IMG/VR virus record: IMGVR_UViG_3300022747_000266
Location: 1-27,630 of that record
DNA: 27,630 nucleotides
Source: a virus
Direction: 5' to 3' (one strand)
Shown: one piece after another, positions 17,082 through 24,109 of the stretch
Numbering within the stretch: position 1 is the stretch's first letter
Layout: the number at the start of each line of letters is the position of its first letter
Translations under genes and position numbers: made by a program
The notes under the pieces: model-generated
The model's database searches: none
What the model was told of the DNA's origin: nothing
Seen by the model: the letters and a program-made list of their open reading frames with translations, nothing else

Positions 17082-17188
17082 GCGAAATGAGCGAAATGAG
17101 CGAAATCAGCGAAATCAGCGAAATCAGCGAAATGTGTTTCGCCACAATGGTTTAGACATGGTCAAGCCTGGCGAAATGAGCGAAATCA
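17082..17188. repeat. Array of 9-bp direct repeats with an inverted repeat
   Basis: Six tandem 9-bp units of the form GCGAAATSA run without spacers from 17082 to 17135 (GCGAAATGA twice, GCGAAATCA three times, then GCGAAATGT). The last unit forms a 6-bp inverted repeat with TTTCGC at 17137-17142 around TGTG. Two more units lie at 17171-17188, and the second of these contains the TGA stop of the ATPase gene on the minus strand. The array lies between two convergent operons. Iteron-type protein binding, a replication origin or a segregation site for the adjacent mobile element are possible; the sequence alone does not decide. Confidence 0.85.
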
Positions 17189-18559
17189 GGTCGAGGCTCC
17201 TAGCGCAAGCAAGCGGTAGAACCGCGTTGGTGAGCCGGGGGCGTCAGTGGGTCGTTGCTGCCACTCGACGCAGATTTTCGGTGGAGTTGTTGAGAGCAGG
17301 TAATCCAGGCACGAATCAATCTGTGCCTTGGATGATTTGCCTTTGAAGCAGTCAGAGCTGATTTCACTTCTGGAGGCTTTGCCATGCGCCTGCAGATAGC
17401 TCAGCAGCCTTTGCGCGAGGTGCAGCGCATGCGACATCCTTGCCTCGTCAGTGGCGCTCACAAAAACGTATCGCACTGATTCCATTCCATACCGGATCCA
17501 AGCTGCGGCGGCTTCAATGTGTGTCACGTTAATCTGCGTTTGCAGATCAGACAGCGCAAAGATCATTGCCATGCGCAAGAGCATCGGGGCACGTCTTTCG
17601 AGCATTGCACTTATCAATTCACTACCAGGATCATCAGATAGTTCAGCACGATACAGGTGTGAGTACAGCCAATGGGCTTGTGGTGCGAGCTCCATTCGAA
17701 TGCGGTCCCTGCGTTCGTGATTGTCTGCACAGACAAATTGCAGGATCTGACAAACACGATGTGCCAACTCGTCAACCACGGATTGCGAGGTGGCCTTCGG
17801 GAAGGGCAGTATTCGGCTTCGTTCGGCCCATATCATCATGAAGCGATTGGCAAATCCGTTAGTCAATTCCCGTGAGTTCATCAGCGAGGTCAGTTCACTC
17901 GGGGATATTGCTCCGCTGAGGCAAACGTGTGGATGGCTTGCATAAAGCCGATTTGATTTGGTCGCTGGCTTCAGGCACACGCCATCCCAACAGTCACGCA
18001 GGGCAGCAGACAGCGTGTTGCCTTCCCGTCGGCCTTGATGCAGCACATTGGCGAACTCCGATTCAACAACCCATAGGCGCTTATCTTCTATCGGGGGAAC
18101 CTCGTTCTTTCCCTGCTGGTAGCCGTCGTGCATCAGCGCCACCAATCCTTCGCGACTGGACAGTCCGCCTCGGTGAATTTGCGGTGCCAGTGTCGGTTCG
18201 ATCTCTCTAAGTGCTTGATCAAGACGCAGAACCAATGACAGAGCGTCACCCTTGCGCCCGCGTCCAGATCTTCCAATATGCAGAAGAAAAAGGCGGGGAT
18301 GGTGCCAGGTATTTCCGATGGGTAAGTACACCCCACGGCCAATCGCGCAGGATAAATATGTCATGAAGTTTGCGGCGACGGCGTAGGGATTGGTCTCGGT
18401 TTCGTCGCCGCCTACTCGTCCAATTTCACCGACTAATCCATAGAGGCAAGCTGGATCTGGTTGCGGTGAATTTCTGTGGACATCAATGTCGATGAAGTCA
18501 TCCATGAGAGGCTTTGCAAGACCGTTGGTCTGGCCAGCCGTTTTCGAGGCCTGCTGCAT
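17186..18559 (-). CDS. DUF3987-type P-loop ATPase of the recombinase operon
   Basis: 457 aa. A P-loop-like GRSGRGRKGD sits at residues 96-105; it is a variant of Walker A with RKG instead of GK(S/T), which I recall as typical for a DUF3987 subfamily. A Walker B-like region reads RLWVVESEFANVL (about 162-174), and SGAISPSEL could be a sensor motif. The C-terminal 80 residues look helix-turn-helix-like (SRSEISSDCFKGKSSKAQID). DUF3987 proteins are helicase/primase-related and unstudied. It is 12 bp after ParB 2 and the last gene of the minus-strand operon. Its stop codon lies within a 9-bp repeat unit. No strong ribosome-binding site is seen before the ATG at 18559, so the start is less certain. 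Confidence 0.75.
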   Translation of the reverse strand: MQQASKTAGQTNGLAKPLMDDFIDIDVHRNSPQPDPACLYGLVGEIGRVGGDETETNPYAVAANFMTYLSCAIGRGVYLPIGNTWHHPRLFLLHIGRSGRGRKGDALSLVLRLDQALREIEPTLAPQIHRGGLSSREGLVALMHDGYQQGKNEVPPIEDKRLWVVESEFANVLHQGRREGNTLSAALRDCWDGVCLKPATKSNRLYASHPHVCLSGAISPSELTSLMNSRELTNGFANRFMMIWAERSRILPFPKATSQSVVDELAHRVCQILQFVCADNHERRDRIRMELAPQAHWLYSHLYRAELSDDPGSELISAMLERRAPMLLRMAMIFALSDLQTQINVTHIEAAAAWIRYGMESVRYVFVSATDEARMSHALHLAQRLLSYLQAHGKASRSEISSDCFKGKSSKAQIDSCLDYLLSTTPPKICVEWQQRPTDAPGSPTRFYRLLALGAST

Positions 18560-18571
18560 GACAGATGCCGC

Positions 18572-19453
18572 TCATTTGTCTAATGCCACTGTTCTCACAA
18601 TGTGCTCGAACTCAACAAGCACATCGGGATGGTTGTGGGAAAGGTATCGAATGACGGCTTCGTTATCCAGCAGCTTGACGAGGTAGCCCTTTGCCAAGAC
18701 AAGATTCAACACATCTTGCCCGTAGGTCTGTTCAACCAGTTTGAACTGACCCTGAATATTGCCCATCTCCCTTTCCATCTTGGCCATTTGCTCTGGCGTC
18801 AAGCCACCAATCTTCTTGGGCTTGACCTCATCAACCAGCAAATGGCTTGGTGTTGCTGCCAGCAAAGCCTGCGCGTAGGACACGGTGATGTTGTTGGTTG
18901 CCACCATCAGCTCTACGCACTCAACCTGCCGAGTTGGTTTGAGTTTTCGGATGACTGCCCCAACGTTGGCCGAAAACTGCTGGTCCTTAAGCAGCTCTGC
19001 TGCCTCAGCGCAGACGCCATCAAGAAGGTTCATTTTCTTGATGATGTGGCTGATGTCCACGCTCAGGGCCTGCGCCAGGCGAGCTGGTGTGACGCCGCGT
19101 TCCACAGCACGACGGATCATGAAGTGCTCTTGGATGGTGGACAGCCGATTGATTCGATTGTTGTAGGTATAGGTTTCATCGTCGGTCGCCACCAGGCAAG
19201 GGGCATCTTTGAAACCGATCTGCTTCATGGCGAATAGCCGAATGTGGCCATCAAGCAAAACATGCATGCCAGTGGTTTTGTCTGGCTTGCCTATGGTCAA
19301 CGGCTCAATCAGACCGACGGCATCAATGGACGACTGAATTTGCTTGAATTTTCTGGAGGTGAGCAGACCTTCTGGAACTTTCCGCGAAGGCAATAGCAAG
19401 TCCAGTGAAATCGTCAACGGATCCGGAACGAAGCCAAGGGGCATTTGTGTCAT
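18572..19453 (-). CDS. ParB-like protein 2, RepB C-terminal domain type
   Basis: 293 aa from the ATG at 19453, which overlaps the ParB 1 stop (ATGA) and has GGAGG nine bases upstream; an ATG at 19474 would add seven residues. The N-terminal ParB-like domain carries DGHIRLFA (residues 68-75), a variant of the GERRxxA nucleotide-binding box. TYTYNNRINRLSTIQEHFMI follows, then an HTH (TPARLAQALSVDISHIIKK). The C-terminal half matches the RepB plasmid-partition C-terminal domain as I recall it. Such proteins bind DNA sites and may use CTP. It lies between ParB 1 and the ATPase in a coupled operon. No ParA partner is present in the window. Confidence 0.85.
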   Translation of the reverse strand: MTQMPLGFVPDPLTISLDLLLPSRKVPEGLLTSRKFKQIQSSIDAVGLIEPLTIGKPDKTTGMHVLLDGHIRLFAMKQIGFKDAPCLVATDDETYTYNNRINRLSTIQEHFMIRRAVERGVTPARLAQALSVDISHIIKKMNLLDGVCAEAAELLKDQQFSANVGAVIRKLKPTRQVECVELMVATNNITVSYAQALLAATPSHLLVDEVKPKKIGGLTPEQMAKMEREMGNIQGQFKLVEQTYGQDVLNLVLAKGYLVKLLDNEAVIRYLSHNHPDVLVEFEHIVRTVALDK

Positions 19454-20352
19454 GCTGCATGTCCTCCGTGCCAAACGCGTTCGGCCAGGTATTTCGGCAG
19501 CGTGTCCAGACCTTCCGCTCGTAGCAGATTGGTGAAGTTTTCGTTGGCCAGCAGCTGGCGCATTGCTTCGACAACAAAGAGAAGTCGCTGCTGAGCAAAC
19601 TCCGCCTTCTTCACCATCAGTTTTTGCCGCTCAACTTCCTTCTGGTAATTGCGAATCAGACTGGATGAGGTCACCTCTTCAGCGGCTTTGCGAGGCGTGC
19701 CTCGAGCGATGGAGCGGCCAAGGGTCCTTCTGCGTTCGATCACACGGCGCGCCTGGATGAGTTGCTTGCCCCGCAGCTTCCCCGACTCATAGGCTTCTTG
19801 CATCGCTGCCTGAATCTCTTTGTCATTGCCAGCCCCTGCAATGGAGAGCGCCGCGTTCAATGGAATGCGGCCACTTTCAACAGCAACCAGCAATCGCTCT
19901 TCTCCATTTTTCAGTAATTGCAGGATGCCGTTCACATAGTCGACACTCAGGCCCGTTTTTTCGGCGATCGATTTTTTGTCATACCCTTGATCTCTGAGTT
20001 GCTCAATGCCCATGAGCAATTCGAGAGGGCGGCACTGCCTACGCGCAATGTTTTCTGCCAAGCTCATGATGAAGGCATCTTCATCACTGACATTGACAAC
20101 CATGGCCGGGATCAAGGCTTCACCTAAGGTCTTGAACGCTTTGAGCCGCCCCTCGCCACAAATGAGTAAGTATTTCCCTTGGCCACTCTCATCTGTTCTG
20201 GGGGTGACGGTGATTGGTTTTTTCAGACCGATGGATTTGATGTTGCCTACGATCTCGTCGAAGACCTTGTTGTTTCGCTCTCTGGGGTTCAAGACCTCAA
20301 TGCGATCGACAGGAATCATCTGAAGATCTGCAGCCGAATGTTCCAAGCTCAT
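19450..20352 (-). CDS. ParB-like protein 1 (ParB/RepB/Spo0J family)
   Basis: 300 aa. The ParB N-terminal domain is clear: CGEGRLKAF (residues 65-73) as the nucleotide-binding box and SLAENIARR (97-105) as the ENxxR motif. An HTH follows (KKSIAEKTGLSVDYVNGILQLL, about 125-146). The C-terminal 90 residues are helical. It differs clearly from ParB 2, so the two are paralogues of different subfamilies and not a recent duplication. AGGAGG stands six bases before the ATG, which overlaps the recombinase stop (ATGA). Proposed role: DNA binding at a site of the element, with ParB 2. The lack of ParA argues against ordinary partition. Confidence 0.87.
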   Translation of the reverse strand: MSLEHSAADLQMIPVDRIEVLNPRERNNKVFDEIVGNIKSIGLKKPITVTPRTDESGQGKYLLICGEGRLKAFKTLGEALIPAMVVNVSDEDAFIMSLAENIARRQCRPLELLMGIEQLRDQGYDKKSIAEKTGLSVDYVNGILQLLKNGEERLLVAVESGRIPLNAALSIAGAGNDKEIQAAMQEAYESGKLRGKQLIQARRVIERRRTLGRSIARGTPRKAAEEVTSSSLIRNYQKEVERQKLMVKKAEFAQQRLLFVVEAMRQLLANENFTNLLRAEGLDTLPKYLAERVWHGGHAA

Positions 20353-21965
20353 GCTGCCCTCCTGATTCGACTGCGTTCTGCCATGCCGTACAGGTAGTCC
20401 AGGTTGTCAAAGCGATAGCTTTCATACTCAAGACCGTTGTGATCTGCCAGACTGACGCGAGCTTGGCCAAAATCCAGTCGTGGCAGCAGGTAGTAGTCCA
20501 GTGGAGCCTGGTTGGTCTCATCCAGCCGCACGGCCACGGTAATGTCGGGAGCCAGGCCAGTGTCAAACCGAACCTTCCAGCGCCTTCGCCCGTTTTCATG
20601 GAGCTGGCAACGTGACAAGACCAGTGATGCGGTGAACTCTTGGTTCACATTCAGCATGTCGGTTGCTGGATCCCGCTGCACTGTGCCACCCAGGTCTGCA
20701 ATCATCCGTTCGGTGTGAGCAATGATGTCCGGATGCAAGCGCCGCAGGTACTGATTGATCTCAAGGAAGCGGTAATCTCGATCCGGGGTGTAGCCCACCG
20801 CCTGGTAGGCACGAATCAGGCTTCCGAATCGGTGTATGTATGCAGACGCCGATGGCATGCCTTCTGTCTCGTCAATGATCAGCCCCGATAAGTAGCCTCG
20901 GTTCTGATAGAGATTTCGCAGCTTCTCGATCAACTCTTCGTTGCTGTACCGGTGTGATCTTGCTCGCAGAATCCCCTGGGCGGTGTAGAAAACTTCCGGT
21001 GGCACGATGCCCTCGAACGCCCCCTCTTTCTTGATCCACATGTCTGGTTCATTCGAGACGCGATGCTTCTTGAGCTTGAAGGAGATGCGGTTGTAGACGT
21101 TATTGCCGATGTACTTCTCGTTGGTCAGTACCTCGCGTACTGTTGCACGAGTCCAGTCCCGCTCCAGATCAGTTTGAATGCCCATGGTGTTGAGCCGTTG
21201 GGCAATTTCAAATTCCCGCAACCCATCGTCAATGAACCAGCGATAGATCATGTTGACGTTCTGAATTTCGGGGTCTGGCCCTGGCATCAAGATGACCCGG
21301 TCGGTTTGCAAGCTCTTGTGCTCACCTCGCGAGAGCTCACCTTTGACGGATCCAGTTTGATCAATCAGGACGCGTCGCAGACCATACCCGGCGGGGCCAC
21401 CTTGGCGGTATCCGAGCTCGATGAGTCGGCACTGGCCTGCGAAAACCTTCGCCGACAGTTCTCGGCTGTATTCACCAGCCATGGCACGTTTGACACCCTT
21501 GACGATGGTGGACACCGGCGAGCCGTCGTTTTCGAACTGCTCCGCAACGTACACCACATGGATGTTTTTGCGCTTGCAGATGTATTCGTAATACGCGCTT
21601 TCATCCGCGTCCTGGAATCGTCCCCACCGGCTGACGTCATAAACGAGCACGAGGTTGAAGTCGGCCTGGCCTGACTCGACATCATGGATGAGTTGCTGCA
21701 ATGCCAGTCGCCCACCGATGTTCAGGCCGCTCTTACCCTCGTCGGCATAGGTGCGCACGATCGCAATATTGCGCCGGGCCGCGTACTCACGGATCTTGTC
21801 TGCCTGGTTTTCTGTTGAGTACTGTTGATGTTCAGTGGACATCCGAACGTATTCGGCTGCTTTGACGTTGCTAGGTTGGTCCGTTGCATCGTGGATGGAC
21901 TCTTCTGACTGCATATAACCCGATCGCTTGTTGTTAGTGTTGATGCGCTCGGGCCTGCCATTCAT
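20349..21965 (-). CDS. Large serine recombinase
   Basis: 538 aa from the ATG at 21965; ATG at 21914 (521 aa) is an alternative, and neither has a good ribosome-binding site. The resolvase domain has EYVRMSTEHQ (catalytic Ser43), then VYDVSRWGRFQDADES and the E-Y-S-R-E-L-S segment. The recombinase domain holds GGPAGYGLRR and EVLTNEKYIGNNVYNR. No zinc-ribbon cysteine cluster is visible, and the C-terminal 200 residues, which include FGSLIRAYQAVGYTPDRDYR, are particular to this family. It probably integrates or excises an element and heads the recombinase-ParB-ParB-ATPase set. Translation is coupled to ParB 1. Confidence 0.9.
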   Translation of the reverse strand: MNGRPERINTNNKRSGYMQSEESIHDATDQPSNVKAAEYVRMSTEHQQYSTENQADKIREYAARRNIAIVRTYADEGKSGLNIGGRLALQQLIHDVESGQADFNLVLVYDVSRWGRFQDADESAYYEYICKRKNIHVVYVAEQFENDGSPVSTIVKGVKRAMAGEYSRELSAKVFAGQCRLIELGYRQGGPAGYGLRRVLIDQTGSVKGELSRGEHKSLQTDRVILMPGPDPEIQNVNMIYRWFIDDGLREFEIAQRLNTMGIQTDLERDWTRATVREVLTNEKYIGNNVYNRISFKLKKHRVSNEPDMWIKKEGAFEGIVPPEVFYTAQGILRARSHRYSNEELIEKLRNLYQNRGYLSGLIIDETEGMPSASAYIHRFGSLIRAYQAVGYTPDRDYRFLEINQYLRRLHPDIIAHTERMIADLGGTVQRDPATDMLNVNQEFTASLVLSRCQLHENGRRRWKVRFDTGLAPDITVAVRLDETNQAPLDYYLLPRLDFGQARVSLADHNGLEYESYRFDNLDYLYGMAERSRIRRAA

Positions 21966-22087
21966 TTCAGGGGATGGTGAACAGCCAGAGGTTTTTGGCT
22001 TTCACACATGTCCCCGAAACGGTTGCCATGCAGGTGGTCGAAATCGCATTTGGGAGCAACGGTAATGCCCAGCAACACAAATGACCA

Positions 22088-22504
22088 TCAAGTCCTATCT
22101 TTGCAAGCGTCATCTTTGCAGGGGCAGTCTGCGCAAACGGGCGTGATCTCAACGATCCACGCGTCTGTCTTTGCAAGCCCACTGGCAGGCACTGACTTGA
22201 TGCGATAAAGGCCTTCCAGGGTTGGTGGGGGTGCAGATGGCGACCGCTGCATGGCCCTGTTGCGCTCGGCATAGTCCGGGTTTTCATCGCGATACCTGCG
22301 CCAATAATCCGGGTTGCGCTCTTGCCAGGCTTTCTGCGACCGAGCTTTGTTCTCTCGGTAGTCTGGATCGGCCTGCAGCTTTTCGAGGTGCCAGCGTTGC
22401 CGCCGTGCTTTTTGGCATGCCGGGTCAGCGCAGAAGGTCTGACTGGGCACTTGGGGACGAGGTTGGAACGGGGAACCGCAGTTGGCGCAAAGCTTTTCGG
22501 GCAT
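22088..22504 (-). CDS. Cysteine-rich protein upstream of the recombinase
   Basis: 138 aa from the ATG at 22504 (a TTG just before it is less likely); GGAGA lies about six bases upstream. The N-terminus has a likely zinc-binding C-x2-C...C-x4-C (C6, C9, C25, C30) and the C-terminus has a second cluster (CADCPC...C). Between them are three copies of an (N/D)PDY-containing unit rich in Arg, Lys and Trp, which suggests DNA binding. I recall similar proteins beside this kind of recombinase, function unknown. It is 122 bp upstream of the recombinase on the same strand, so it may be co-transcribed. No enzymatic motif is seen. Confidence 0.72.
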   Translation of the reverse strand: MPEKLCANCGSPFQPRPQVPSQTFCADPACQKARRQRWHLEKLQADPDYRENKARSQKAWQERNPDYWRRYRDENPDYAERNRAMQRSPSAPPPTLEGLYRIKSVPASGLAKTDAWIVEITPVCADCPCKDDACKDRT

Positions 22505-22512
22505 CAAATGTC

Positions 22513-22533
22513 TCCATACAAAAGTTGTATGGA
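22513..22533. promoter_or_regulatory. Perfect inverted repeat before the cysteine-rich gene
   Basis: A 9-bp perfect inverted repeat (TCCATACAA and TTGTATGGA, 3-base spacer) covers 22513-22533. It starts nine bases upstream of the minus-strand start at 22504 and overlaps the ribosome-binding region. It is a good candidate for an operator controlling the recombinase operon, or for an RNA hairpin that hides the ribosome-binding site. There is no T-run, so a terminator is unlikely. Confidence 0.6.
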
Positions 22534-22620
22534 AACTCTCGTTCCCCCCGGTTCTTACCCCTAAGAAGTCACCATGGTTGCGCCTGCTGGCTAGTTATGG
22601 CCAACAGGAGAAGATTCAAT

Positions 22621-22737
22621 ATGAAACTCATGAGTTTCATTTAATCCTGCTATCAGGAACCTGTAGGTTTCGGGGTATTTGCATTATTGGAACCCATAGG
22701 TTAAGATGGCGGCATTAAAACGTTACCTGTAGGTTCC
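22621..22737. promoter_or_regulatory. Four dyad sites spaced exactly 33 bp, upstream of mobile mystery protein A
   Basis: Four dyad sequences lie at 22621-22640, 22656-22671, 22689-22704 and 22722-22737. Their centres are 22630.5, 22663.5, 22696.5 and 22729.5, so each is 33 bp from the next (about three helical turns). The first is a perfect 20-bp palindrome (half ATGAAACTCA). The other three follow GGAACC-N4-GGTTCC with one or two mismatches. The last ends at the base before the ATG at 22738. Spacer sequences differ, so the phasing is not just tandem duplication. Likely operator for the HTH protein encoded next. Confidence 0.85.
22679..22707 (+). promoter_or_regulatory. Possible promoter of mobile mystery protein A
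   Basis: A -35-like TTGCAT (22679-22684) and a -10-like TAAGAT (22702-22707) are 17 bases apart. The third dyad (22689-22704) covers the spacer and overlaps the -10, and the last dyad lies in the predicted leader, including a weak AGG ribosome-binding site before the ATG. Binding would therefore repress. The boxes are weak matches. Confidence 0.4.
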
Positions 22738-23196
22738 ATGGAAAACCAATTCCGCGATCTTCAGCTCCAGCAAATGGACGCACTTCTTGCCACTTGGAAG
22801 GCTGCGCAATTGAGCGCACGCCCCAGGTCTGGATGGGTGCGCGCGATTCGTGAGTCCCTGGGCATGTCCGCCGCAGCCTTTGCTCGTCGTCTGGGCATGT
22901 CCCATGCCGGTGTCCGCAAGCTGGAAAATGCAGAGGCGTCAGATGTCATCACGTTGGCCAGCCTGCGCAAGTTGGCTGAGGCGTTGGATTGCGAACTGCA
23001 ATATGCCTTGGTGCCTCGTACCAGCCTGTCGCAGCATGTGAAAGAACGAGCCGAGTCAGTGGCGCGGGAGCGCTTGCGCCCGATTGCCCATTCAATGGCA
23101 TTGGAGGATCAGGCTGTCCAAGGGCCATTGACCAAGCTGCAACTGGAGCTGGCCATCAAGGAGTTGCTCGAAGGTTCGCGTCGGGAACTGTGGTGA
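22738..23196 (+). CDS. Mobile mystery protein A (XRE-type HTH)
   Basis: 152 aa, the usual size. Residues 39-63 form the HTH (AIRESLGMSAAAFARRLGMSHAGVRKLENAE), followed by a segment LRKLAEALDCELQYALVP that I associate with this family (TIGR02612, from memory). These HTH proteins were named for their presence in mobile elements together with the Fic-domain protein B, encoded 10 bp downstream here. A and B may form a toxin-antitoxin-like pair with A as repressor or antitoxin; this is inference. The ATG immediately follows a dyad operator, and only a weak ribosome-binding site (AGGTT) is visible, which favours autoregulation. Confidence 0.88.
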   Translation: MENQFRDLQLQQMDALLATWKAAQLSARPRSGWVRAIRESLGMSAAAFARRLGMSHAGVRKLENAEASDVITLASLRKLAEALDCELQYALVPRTSLSQHVKERAESVARERLRPIAHSMALEDQAVQGPLTKLQLELAIKELLEGSRRELW

Positions 23197-23206
23197 GATA
23201 TTGAAT

Positions 23207-23794
23207 ATGGAATTTCATTACGCCCCAGGGGCAACCCCATTAGATCCGGACGAAGCCGCAGGTTTGGTGCCGACGCACATTACCACCCAAGGCGATCTAA
23301 ACGCATGGGAGCAAATCAACATCGTTCAGGGGGATCGCTGGGCTGCGCGCCAGAAAAAGCGGGACTTGCTGGATGAGGGGTTTATTCGAGATCTGCATCG
23401 CCAGATGTTTGATAAGACCTGGCAGTGGGCGGGAACATTCCGCAAGACCAATAAAAACATCGGTGTGGACTCGACACAGGTGGCGGTGAAGTTACGCAAC
23501 TTGCTGGACAATACAAAATATCAAATCGAGAATCATGTCTTTGATGCCGATGAGACGGCAGTGAGGTTTCACCATCAATTGGTGTGGATCCATGCCTTCC
23601 CGAATGGCAACGGACGCCATGCACGTTTGATGGCAGATTTGTTGGCAATGCGTCTTGGCCGTCCGCGACTGACATGGGGCGGCGGCGAAACATCCATCAC
23701 CACGGTGGGGGAGCTACGCGATCAATACCTTGCCGCCTTACGTGCAGCAGACCAGGGGCAGTTCGGCGATTTGATTGCATTTGCTCGCAGTTGA
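23207..23794 (+). CDS. Mobile mystery protein B (Fic-domain protein)
   Basis: 195 aa from the ATG at 23207; the TTG at 23201 is less likely. The N-terminus YAPGATPLDPDEAAGL and the Fic core HAFPNGNGRHAR (residues 129-140) with TFRKTNKNIG (77-86, the flap region) identify the family. Fic enzymes usually AMPylate proteins using HxFx(D/E)GNGRxxR. Here the D/E position is Asn (N133), so activity may be weakened or different. Genes of this kind sit after mobile mystery protein A in mobile elements. Translation is likely coupled (10-bp gap). A degenerate copy of its 3' end occurs about 890 bp downstream. Confidence 0.88.
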   Translation: MEFHYAPGATPLDPDEAAGLVPTHITTQGDLNAWEQINIVQGDRWAARQKKRDLLDEGFIRDLHRQMFDKTWQWAGTFRKTNKNIGVDSTQVAVKLRNLLDNTKYQIENHVFDADETAVRFHHQLVWIHAFPNGNGRHARLMADLLAMRLGRPRLTWGGGETSITTVGELRDQYLAALRAADQGQFGDLIAFARS

Positions 23795-23815
23795 CGAAGG
23801 GAAGCGTGGAATGGC

Positions 23816-24088
23816 ATGAACTTAGGAGCTTATATTTCAATTGGATCTGCGGTTACTGCGTTTGTGTCCGCGACTCTGTGGGTCATCGCAGCTCGTGCCC
23901 GAGTGCCCTATGACCCCAAGCCAAATGAAGATGGTTTTTATCCGTCCGGAATTTCAGATGGAGATGATGACTTCATTGAGACCGTGAAGAAGCAGGGGGA
24001 GTGGAACCGCTGGGCGGCCTACTCAGCTGCGATTGCCGCCGCTTTGCAGGGCATTTCGATGCTGCTCCAGGTCATTGAGTCGTCATGA
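23816..24088 (+). CDS. Small membrane protein with two hydrophobic segments
   Basis: 90 aa. Hydrophobic segments are at residues 4-26 (AYISIGSAVTAFVSATLWVIAA) and about 67-87 (WAAYSAAIAAALQGISMLLQVI), with an acidic loop between them (PYDPKPNEDGFYPSGISDGDDDF). A GGAAGCGTGGA lies before the ATG. No family is recognised. It starts 21 bp after the Fic gene and is followed by the zinc-ribbon gene after 21 bp, so the small genes may be one transcript. Function unknown; the membrane topology is a hairpin with the acidic loop on one side. Confidence 0.6.
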   Translation: MNLGAYISIGSAVTAFVSATLWVIAARARVPYDPKPNEDGFYPSGISDGDDDFIETVKKQGEWNRWAAYSAAIAAALQGISMLLQVIESS

Positions 24089-24109
24089 CAAAGAAAGGAG
24101 AAATTCAAA

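Noticed and set aside
17082-17188. CRISPR-like array
   Set aside because: Units are 9 bp, contiguous and without spacers, and there are no cas genes in the window.
17023-17346. Plus-strand ORF containing NERNERNQRNQR repeats
   Set aside because: It is the repeat array read as protein, without a good ribosome-binding site, and overlaps the 3' end of the ATPase gene.
18602-19237. 211-aa plus-strand ORF
   Set aside because: Antisense shadow of ParB 2; no family features.
21063-21674. 203-aa plus-strand ORF
   Set aside because: Antisense shadow of the recombinase catalytic region.
22621-22737. Simple 33-bp tandem repeat
   Set aside because: Only the dyads recur; the sequences between them differ, so this is phased binding sites and not a satellite.
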